From Streptococcus pneumoniae (GTDB taxonomy: Bacteria; Bacillota; Bacilli; Lactobacillales; Streptococcaceae), in assembly GCF_001096185.1 (NCBI RefSeq), contig NZ_CRPU01000007.1, positions 1 to 64,000 on the forward strand: a stretch of DNA of 64,000 bases. The letters are read 5' to 3'. Positions 57,900-64,000 of this stretch are shown here, piece after piece; positions within the stretch are counted from its first letter, which is position 1, and each line of letters opens with the position of its first letter. Under the pieces are notes generated by a model, which worked only from the letters and a program-made list of their open reading frames with translations, ran no database searches and was not told where the DNA came from. A program made the position numbers and the translations under genes.

Positions 57900-59066
57900 T
57901 TAATAGTTCTTTGTATAGTCTCGGTGTTTGGCTATCGCTTCTTTTAATTCCTCTAGATTGTCTGATGAGAATTTTTCGAGGATTTCTTGTGCCAGAACCG
58001 TAGCCACAACAGCTTCCATAACCACTCCTGCAGCTGGAAGAGCGGTCGGATCACTTCTCTCCACGGTTGCCTTATAAGGTTCGTGGGTTTCGATATCCAC
58101 ACTCATAAGAGGCTTATAAAGAGTAGGAATAGGTTTCATGACGCCACGAACAACGATAGGTTGCCCATTAGTCATGCCACCTTCGAAACCGCCTAAATTA
58201 TTGGTACGGCGGGTATAACCGTCTTCTTTAGACCAGAGAATTTCATCCATGACCTGGCTACCTTTACGGTAACCAGCTTCAAAGCCGAGACCAAATTCCA
58301 CCCCTTTAAAGGCATTGATAGAAACAACGGCTTGGGCCAATCGCGCATCCAATTTTCTGTCCCATTGGACATAGGAACCAAGACCAACTGGAACACCTCC
58401 AACAACTGTCTCCACAACCCCACCGATGGTATCACCGTCACGCTTGATTTGGTCAATATAGTCCTTGATTTCCTGTTCTCTTTCTTGGTTGACAATAGAT
58501 ACTTCAGACTGGGCAGCTCTTTCCTTAATCTCAGCAACTGTGAGATTCTCAGGAACATCGATTTCCTTGCCACCAAAGACTACGACATGGTTGGCAATCT
58601 CCATATCCAGCTCAGCCAAGAGGCGTTTGGCTACTGCCCCAACTGCCACCCGCATAGTGGTTTCACGAGCTGATGAACGTTCCAAGGAATTTCGCAAATC
58701 ATCAAAACGGTACTTGATACCCCCAACCAAATCGGCATGTCCTGGGCGAGGATGGGTGATTTTTCGTTTTCTTTTAAGACGGTCTTCAATGTCCTCCGCA
58801 GACATAATATCCAGCCATTTCTGATGGTCCTTATTGACGACATCCATGGTAATAGGAGCCCCTGTCGTCTTCCCATGGCGAACACCTGAAGTAAAGACAA
58901 CTTGGTCGCTCTCAATCTTCATACGACCACCACGACCATAACCACCCTGACGACGTTTCAAATCCTCATTGATGTCCTCTGCTGTCAAAGGAAGTCCAGC
59001 TGGAATTCCTTCAATGATAGCCGTCAGACGGGGACCGTGTGATTCTCCTGCAGTTAAATATCTCAT
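57900..59066 (-). CDS. aroC: Chorismate synthase
   Basis: Makes chorismate from EPSP with reduced FMN. The 388-residue protein begins [20 protein letters not shown], has [15 protein letters not shown], the signature [15 protein letters not shown] and [35 protein letters not shown]. Frame intact. Lies nine bases after aroB. Confidence 0.97.
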   Translation of the reverse strand: MRYLTAGESHGPRLTAIIEGIPAGLPLTAEDINEDLKRRQGGYGRGGRMKIESDQVVFTSGVRHGKTTGAPITMDVVNKDHQKWLDIMSAEDIEDRLKRKRKITHPRPGHADLVGGIKYRFDDLRNSLERSSARETTMRVAVGAVAKRLLAELDMEIANHVVVFGGKEIDVPENLTVAEIKERAAQSEVSIVNQEREQEIKDYIDQIKRDGDTIGGVVETVVGGVPVGLGSYVQWDRKLDARLAQAVVSINAFKGVEFGLGFEAGYRKGSQVMDEILWSKEDGYTRRTNNLGGFEGGMTNGQPIVVRGVMKPIPTLYKPLMSVDIETHEPYKATVERSDPTALPAAGVVMEAVVATVLAQEILEKFSSDNLEELKEAIAKHRDYTKNY

Positions 59067-59075
59067 ACACTCTCC

Positions 59076-60143
59076 TTATTTTACCAAGTAGTCTTTCATC
59101 TCTTCCAGAGAAACTGGGTGAATAGTCGCTGAACCAAGCTCTGGCACCAAGACCAATTTCAAGGTATTGCCACGCGCCTTCTTATCATGAGTCAAAGCCT
59201 GATAAAGCTTGTCAACATCCCAGTTTTCATAGTCAACAGGCAAACCAAATTTCTGACACATTTCTGTGATGGACTGGGTAATGCCAGCTGGCATGAGGCC
59301 TTTTTCCTCAGCAACCTTGGAAATCTGTACCATACCCATGGCCACAGCTTCTCCATGCATGACCTTGCCATAACCAGCCGTTGCTTCAATGGCATGACCA
59401 ATAGTGTGACCAAAGTTGAGGTAAAGGCGAACACCATTGTCCAACTCATCCTCAACTACCATCTTACGCTTAACCTGACAAGAATGCTCAATCAAGGTCT
59501 CTGCATGCTCCAAAATGCCCGAAACAGAACCATCCAGCTCCGTCAAAATTTTCCACAGTTCTGGATCCTCAATCAAGCCATACTTGATGACCTCCCCCAT
59601 CCCTTCAATCAACTCTCTTTTTCCAAGCGTTTCAAGGACAAGCGGGTCAATCAGAACCCCATCTGGTTGGGCAAAGGTACCCACCATATTCTTAGCAAAT
59701 GGAGTGTTGACACCTGTCTTTCCACCGATAGAAGAATCCACCTGGGCTGTCAAACTAGTCGGAATCTGAACAAAATGAATACCTCGCATATAGGTAGAGG
59801 CTACAAAGCCAGCTAGGTCTCCAACGACACCGCCACCAAGAGCCACGATTCCATCGCTACGAGTCAACCCCTGCTTAACTAGAAATTCATAGACTTTCTG
59901 AACAGTAGTTAAATTCTTTCTTTCTTCGCCTTCTAAAAAGTCAAAAACTGCTACCTGAAAACCAGCATCTTCTAGGCTGAGCTTGACCTTCTCTGCATAA
60001 AGAGAAGCTACATGGTTGTCTGTTACAATGACCACTTTTTGTGGTTGCCAGAGTTCTCGCAACCATTGACCAGCCTGAGCCAGACAACCTTTTTCAATCT
60101 GAATATCATAAGGATGATGAGGAATATCGATTCTGATTTTCAT
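59076..60143 (-). CDS. aroB: 3-dehydroquinate synthase
   Basis: The 355-residue enzyme makes dehydroquinate from DAHP, using NAD and zinc. [18 protein letters not shown] and [13 protein letters not shown] are the NAD/metal motifs; the second His-rich part [12 protein letters not shown] and HGEAVAMGM hold the zinc. Lies 18 bases after aroE and nine before aroC. Confidence 0.97.
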   Translation of the reverse strand: MKIRIDIPHHPYDIQIEKGCLAQAGQWLRELWQPQKVVIVTDNHVASLYAEKVKLSLEDAGFQVAVFDFLEGEERKNLTTVQKVYEFLVKQGLTRSDGIVALGGGVVGDLAGFVASTYMRGIHFVQIPTSLTAQVDSSIGGKTGVNTPFAKNMVGTFAQPDGVLIDPLVLETLGKRELIEGMGEVIKYGLIEDPELWKILTELDGSVSGILEHAETLIEHSCQVKRKMVVEDELDNGVRLYLNFGHTIGHAIEATAGYGKVMHGEAVAMGMVQISKVAEEKGLMPAGITQSITEMCQKFGLPVDYENWDVDKLYQALTHDKKARGNTLKLVLVPELGSATIHPVSLEEMKDYLVK

Positions 60144-60161
60144 AGGAGAATCTCCTTTTCT

Positions 60162-61016
60162 TTATTGGTATTTTTCTGTTAAGGACTGCCAAATTTCTTC
60201 CATCGGCATCTCCTTGCCTGTCCACAGTTGAAAAGCTTCTGCAGCTTGATAGAGCAACATTCCCAGACCATTGACCGCTGGATTGCCCCGACTTTTAGCC
60301 CATTTCAAAAATGGTGTTTCAAAGGGCTTGTAAATGATATCTGCTACTAAGAGAGTTTCTGGTAAGACTATGCTTTCTGGAACTGGAGAGGATTGACCAT
60401 CCATCCCCACACTAGTCGCATTGACAAGTAAATCCGACTCAGCAATCCTTGCTTGCAGTTCCGAAACATCTTCTAAAGCATACAAGTCCACTTTAAAGCC
60501 TGTCTGCTCCTGTAACTTGTCTAGGTAAGGTCTTGTTTTTTCCATGGAAACTGAACGAACAAAGACCGAAATCTGACTAACTCCGTCCAAAATAGCTTGC
60601 GCCAGAATGGACTTAGCCGCACCACCTGCACCCAGCAGGGTCATCTTCTTACCTGTAATTGTAAAAGAAGGCAAGCTCTTAAAGAATCCCTTGCCATCTG
60701 TATTATATCCAATTAAATTGCCATTCTCATTAACAACCGTATTGACCGCACCGATCAAGCGCGCTTCGTCACTCAGCTCATCCAAATAAGGAATCACTTG
60801 CTCCTTATAGGGCATGGACAGGTTGATGCCAAACATCTGGTAGCGACGAATATTGGCCACTGTTTCTGCCAAGTCACTCGCTTCAATCTCCCAAGCTACA
60901 TAAGCACCGTTGGTAGCTGTCGCCTCAAAGGCCCTATTGTGTATAAAGGGCGAAATAGAATGCTTAATAGGATTGGCAACAACTGCAGCTAAACGTGTAT
61001 AGCCATCAAGCTTCAT
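60162..61016 (-). CDS. aroE: Shikimate dehydrogenase
   Basis: NADP-dependent reduction of dehydroshikimate. The 284-residue protein has [17 protein letters not shown] (shikimate site with SxS), NLSMPYKEQ with the catalytic Lys and the nucleotide loop [16 protein letters not shown], ending in [18 protein letters not shown]. It overlaps the aroD end by 11 bases. Confidence 0.96.
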   Translation of the reverse strand: MKLDGYTRLAAVVANPIKHSISPFIHNRAFEATATNGAYVAWEIEASDLAETVANIRRYQMFGINLSMPYKEQVIPYLDELSDEARLIGAVNTVVNENGNLIGYNTDGKGFFKSLPSFTITGKKMTLLGAGGAAKSILAQAILDGVSQISVFVRSVSMEKTRPYLDKLQEQTGFKVDLYALEDVSELQARIAESDLLVNATSVGMDGQSSPVPESIVLPETLLVADIIYKPFETPFLKWAKSRGNPAVNGLGMLLYQAAEAFQLWTGKEMPMEEIWQSLTEKYQ

Positions 61017-61683
61017 CCAAAATCTCCCTGATTTTTTTCATGTTAGCTAGTGAAATCTGACCAGGGGCACTAGCCTCATCCAGACTGGCAAAAGACCAAC
61101 TCGAACCCGTCACATCCGCAGTAATGCGAGAGACCTTGCCCACCTTGCCCATAGAAATGGTTACATATTCCTGTTCAGGATTGAGGGTTTTAAAGCCTCG
61201 TGTATAGTTCATCAAGTCTAGCACATCCTGCTCCGTGTGAGCCATAACCGCAACCTTAACAAGTTTTGGATTTAGGCTCGTCAACTCTGACAAGATTTCC
61301 ATCATATTTTCAGGTGTTTCTTGGAAATTGTGGTAACTCAAAACGAGATTTGGGAAGTCCAGCATTTCATCAAAAACATCCTTATAGCTATAGTACTCAA
61401 AATCAATATAGTCTGGTTGGTAGAGTTGCGCCACTTCCTTGATTAGATGGATATATTCTTCTGGAGAAAGGTCAATCTCTCCCCCTTCAGAGCGAGTTCG
61501 CAGGGTGAAAACCAATTCACGGCCTGCGAATTTTTCAAAAATAGCTGGAGCTACCTGCAAAATCGCTTCTTTAGGCAGATAGTCGGCACGCCATTCAATG
61601 ATGTCGGCATCCAGATACCTCGTGGCATCCAGAGCCTGGGCCTCCTCTAAACTTCTTGGCATTACTGAAACGATCAATTTCAT
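61006..61683 (-). CDS. aroD: 3-dehydroquinate dehydratase, type I
   Basis: A 225-residue class I dehydroquinase with the catalytic His in [11 protein letters not shown] and the Schiff-base Lys in [15 protein letters not shown]-terminus [18 protein letters not shown]-terminus [20 protein letters not shown]. It overlaps rlmI-like gene by four bases and aroE by 11, first of the aro genes in this transcript. Confidence 0.96.
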   Translation of the reverse strand: MKLIVSVMPRSLEEAQALDATRYLDADIIEWRADYLPKEAILQVAPAIFEKFAGRELVFTLRTRSEGGEIDLSPEEYIHLIKEVAQLYQPDYIDFEYYSYKDVFDEMLDFPNLVLSYHNFQETPENMMEILSELTSLNPKLVKVAVMAHTEQDVLDLMNYTRGFKTLNPEQEYVTISMGKVGKVSRITADVTGSSWSFASLDEASAPGQISLANMKKIREILDEA

Positions 61684-62843
61684 TTACTAACCTTCATACT
61701 AATCACCTTGAGGTAATTACTACTTTCATCTTTTTTATTATAGGCAAAATCTACTGGAAGACCATATTTATTTAAAATCTGGTAACTTCTTCCTGCAAAG
61801 CCTTTATCAATTTGTTCTGTAAATTTCTGGCGGGAAACATTGGCAGCATTGGTACTAGCAATGATAATCCCTCCAGGATTTAAAATCTCAAGACTCTGGG
61901 ATATCAACTTGTGATAATCCTTAGCCACAGAAAATGTTTGTTTTTTGTTCCGAGCAAAGCTAGGCGGATCTAGGACAATCACATCGTAGGTCAAGCCTTT
62001 TCGCTTGGCATATTTGAAATACTCAAAGACATCCATAACTATAAAACGATGGTCGTCGGTGCTGATTCCATTTGCCTGAAAATGCGCTTGAGACAATTCT
62101 CGTGAACGTTTGGCTAGGTCAACCGAAGTTGTCTGGCTAGCTCCTCCCATGGCTGCAGCTACTGAGAAGGCTGCTGTATAAGAAAACATATTGAGCAAGG
62201 ATTTGCCCATAGCCAATCCATCAACCAGACTACCACGAACCTCATGCTGGTCTAGGAAAATTCCTGTCATCAAGCCATCATTCATAAAGACTTGATACAG
62301 AACACCATTTTCCAAAACAGTGAAAAAGTCAGGTGCTTCTTGACCATAGACATGGGCAGATTCATAGTCCAATCCTTTAAAGCGAATCTTCTCATAGGCT
62401 CCTAAAAGCTCAGGAAAAACCTGTCTAAAGGCTTCTGAGATAACCTTGCGAATCTGATAAACATAAGAGTTATACCAAGAAAAGACAGCATAGTCGCCAT
62501 AAAGATCCACTGTCAGACCGCCAAAGCCATCTCCCTCTTGGTTGAAGAGACGAAAGGCAGTTGTCAAATCATCTTGATAGTAGGCGCTTCTCTTTTCTTT
62601 AGCTTGTCTAAACAGCGTTTCAAAGAAAGCTTGATTGAAGGCCACCTTGTCCTTACTAACAAACCAGCCCAAGCCCTTGTTTTGCTGAGAAAGGTAGGCA
62701 GTCCCAAGAAAGGTTCCTTCCTGACTCTGCACTTCTACTTCCTGATCCTTGAGATGAACATCTGTAAGATCACTCTCTTCTAGTAAAACTAGTCCCTTTG
62801 AAAGCTTTTTTTCAACCCGTTTGTTGACTCTTATTCTATTCAT
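61680..62843 (-). CDS. Class I SAM rRNA methyltransferase, RlmI-like
   Basis: A 387-residue protein with an N-terminal PUA-like domain ([20 protein letters not shown]) and a C-terminal methyltransferase: [31 protein letters not shown] (the N/DPPx motif) and STNAANVSR. It fits the 23S rRNA m5C methyltransferase family RlmI; the target is by family only. I chose ATG 62843 over 62879, since the longer frame includes the promoter area of the divergent gene. First gene of the transcript that continues into aroD. Confidence 0.88.
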   Translation of the reverse strand: MNRIRVNKRVEKKLSKGLVLLEESDLTDVHLKDQEVEVQSQEGTFLGTAYLSQQNKGLGWFVSKDKVAFNQAFFETLFRQAKEKRSAYYQDDLTTAFRLFNQEGDGFGGLTVDLYGDYAVFSWYNSYVYQIRKVISEAFRQVFPELLGAYEKIRFKGLDYESAHVYGQEAPDFFTVLENGVLYQVFMNDGLMTGIFLDQHEVRGSLVDGLAMGKSLLNMFSYTAAFSVAAAMGGASQTTSVDLAKRSRELSQAHFQANGISTDDHRFIVMDVFEYFKYAKRKGLTYDVIVLDPPSFARNKKQTFSVAKDYHKLISQSLEILNPGGIIIASTNAANVSRQKFTEQIDKGFAGRSYQILNKYGLPVDFAYNKKDESSNYLKVISMKVSK

Positions 62844-62900
62844 AGTCACTATTATAGCAAATTTTGTGACAATTCTCAAAAAAGAAACTACCCTTGCTTT

Positions 62901-62929
62901 TTTACTCTTCTTTTAAAAAATGGTATACT
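62901..62929 (+). promoter_or_regulatory. Promoter of the LtaS-like gene
   Basis: TTTACT (62901-62906) and TATACT (62924-62929), 17 bases apart, with TGG before the -10; start codon 30 bases downstream. Confidence 0.7.
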
Positions 62930-62959
62930 AATACTAATAAAAAATTAGGAAGTAAATGT

Positions 62960-64000
62960 GTGAAAAGCAATTTTAACAAAATCCAAAAAGCCATCGGTAC
63001 CAGACTGGGTTTTGTCCTAACCCTTTTAATCCTATATTGGCTCAAAACCTTATTAGCCTATATCGTTGACTTTAATTTAGATATTCAAGTGGGCAAGTTG
63101 CAGGGAAATTACCTTGCCTTTATCGCCTTTTTCAATCCCCTTCCTTTGGGGCTCCTCCTGCTGGCTCTAGCCCTCTATGCTCGCTCAACCAAGATCTTTT
63201 ATGGCCTGAGTATAGCTATTTATAGCCTTTTATTCATTTGGCTTTATTCTAACGTCTTTTACTATCGAGAATTTAGCGACTTTATCACGGCTAATACCAT
63301 GAAGGTGGTCAGCAAGGTGTCTGTTGGTACTGCGGAACTAGAGTTACTGCGCTTTTGGGATTTCATCTATTTTATGGATTTCCCATTGCTGTCTTTCCTT
63401 TCCTATAAAAAATTCATCCAGCTGGACAGGAGACCTTTCAAATTCCGCTCAAGTGTTGCTATCACTGCACTATCAGCCCTGCTCTTTTCTGCTAATCTTT
63501 TCTTGGCTGAAATTGAGCGTCCCGATCTCCTGTCGCGAGGATTTTCTAATTATTATATTGTTCGTGCCCTTAGTTTGCCAGCCTTTTTAGGCTATAGCGC
63601 CAACCAATCCTATAGCGCCAACAAAGAACGTGCTAAGGCCTCTGAGACCGACCTTCAACCTATTACAGATTATATTCAAGAACATTCGGCTAAGCCCAAT
63701 CCAGACTATTTTGGCTTGGCCAAAGGAAAAAATGTGATTTATCTCCACTTGGAGAGTTTCCAACAGTTCCTGCTTGACTATAAACTCAACATAGATGGAA
63801 CTGAGCATGAAGTCACTCCCTTCCTAAATTCCCTCTACCATTCGCAATCTACACTAGCCTTTTCGAATATCTTTAACCAAGTCAAGGCTGGTAAGACCTC
63901 AGATGCGGAAACCATGCTGGAAACTGGTTTGTTTGGACTTGACCAAGGTTCCTTTATGGTCAACTACGGAGGTACCAATACCCAGCAGGCAGCTCCTTTT
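62960..64000 (+). CDS. LTA-synthase-like sulfatase-family membrane protein, 3' end outside window
   Basis: The frame from GTG 62960 (AGGA upstream) is open to the window end: 347 codons, no stop. Five N-terminal membrane helices over about the first 200 residues are followed by an extracellular sulfatase-type domain with KNVIYLHLESFQQFLLDY (metal Glu) and AGKTSDAETMLETGL, where the Thr after GK corresponds to the nucleophile of LtaS. The family transfers glycerol phosphate from phosphatidylglycerol to lipid anchors. A poly-glycerol-phosphate polymer besides the choline teichoic acid has been discussed for mitis-group commensals. The ATG at 62956 gives only a six-codon frame. Confidence 0.85.
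   Translation, partial: MKSNFNKIQKAIGTRLGFVLTLLILYWLKTLLAYIVDFNLDIQVGKLQGNYLAFIAFFNPLPLGLLLLALALYARSTKIFYGLSIAIYSLLFIWLYSNVFYYREFSDFITANTMKVVSKVSVGTAELELLRFWDFIYFMDFPLLSFLSYKKFIQLDRRPFKFRSSVAITALSALLFSANLFLAEIERPDLLSRGFSNYYIVRALSLPAFLGYSANQSYSANKERAKASETDLQPITDYIQEHSAKPNPDYFGLAKGKNVIYLHLESFQQFLLDYKLNIDGTEHEVTPFLNSLYHSQSTLAFSNIFNQVKAGKTSDAETMLETGLFGLDQGSFMVNYGGTNTQQAAPF

Overview
The window comes from a mitis-group Streptococcus close to S. mitis, S. oralis or S. pneumoniae. Evidence: long stretches run in what I recall as pneumococcal gene order (rplS, fluC pair, chorismate mutase, flavodoxin, pde2, rpmE2; rplJL, msrAB, thrB, hom, mecA, teichoic acid genes, psr, aro genes). There are five BOX elements, two choline-binding surface proteins, LicD3/TarP-type teichoic acid genes and low-GC Firmicute promoters with strong Shine-Dalgarno sites. 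An efe iron locus with its own tatAC, and an LTA-synthase-like gene, point to a commensal mitis-group species rather than S. pneumoniae itself; this is inference.

Layout. 1-3.9 kb: htpX-lemA, rsmG, and uraA behind a PyrR-type attenuator. 3.9-15.7 kb: a defence island between uraA and ffh, bracketed by two BOX elements in opposite orientation. It holds a SNF2-like helicase, a DUF4391 protein, a type III methyltransferase (Mod), a small membrane protein, a type III Res subunit, a CFI-box-like protein and two small membrane-anchored proteins built from one repeated domain. mod starts with eight tandem GCACA units; with eight, the frame runs into a stop, so the gene reads as phase-OFF. 15.7-23.8 kb: ffh-ylxM, an HD phosphohydrolase with a probably leaderless mRNA, a HAD phosphatase, tRNA-Arg(CCU), rplS with an L19 leader, two fluoride-channel genes, chorismate mutase, flavodoxin, pde2 and rpmE2. 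23.9-33.2 kb: accessory region with a RelBE-type toxin-antitoxin cassette between near-identical 58-bp repeats, the tatA-tatC-efeU-efeB-efeO locus, a choline-binding amidase, a choline-binding CAP protein and an IS630 remnant.

33.7-46.1 kb: gdhA, rplJ-rplL with L10 leader, an amidohydrolase, a two-subunit ABC exporter, msrAB, hom-thrB and mecA. 46.2-53.1 kb: teichoic acid polymerisation and decoration genes (TarQ/TarP-like, two glycosyltransferases, LicD3-like) and the LCP ligase psr. 53.1-62.8 kb: a nearly complete set for chorismate and its conversion towards Phe/Tyr (aroD, aroE, aroB, aroC, tyrA; aroA, aroK, pheA), interrupted by one inserted lipoprotein gene. The window ends inside an LtaS-like gene.

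How it fits together: the defence genes all point the same way and may form one modification/restriction unit whose methylation can be switched by slippage. EfeB carries a twin-arginine signal and sits beside tatAC, so the Tat pathway here probably serves iron uptake. Psr, TarPQ and LicD3 build choline-bearing teichoic acids, the anchor for the two choline-binding proteins.
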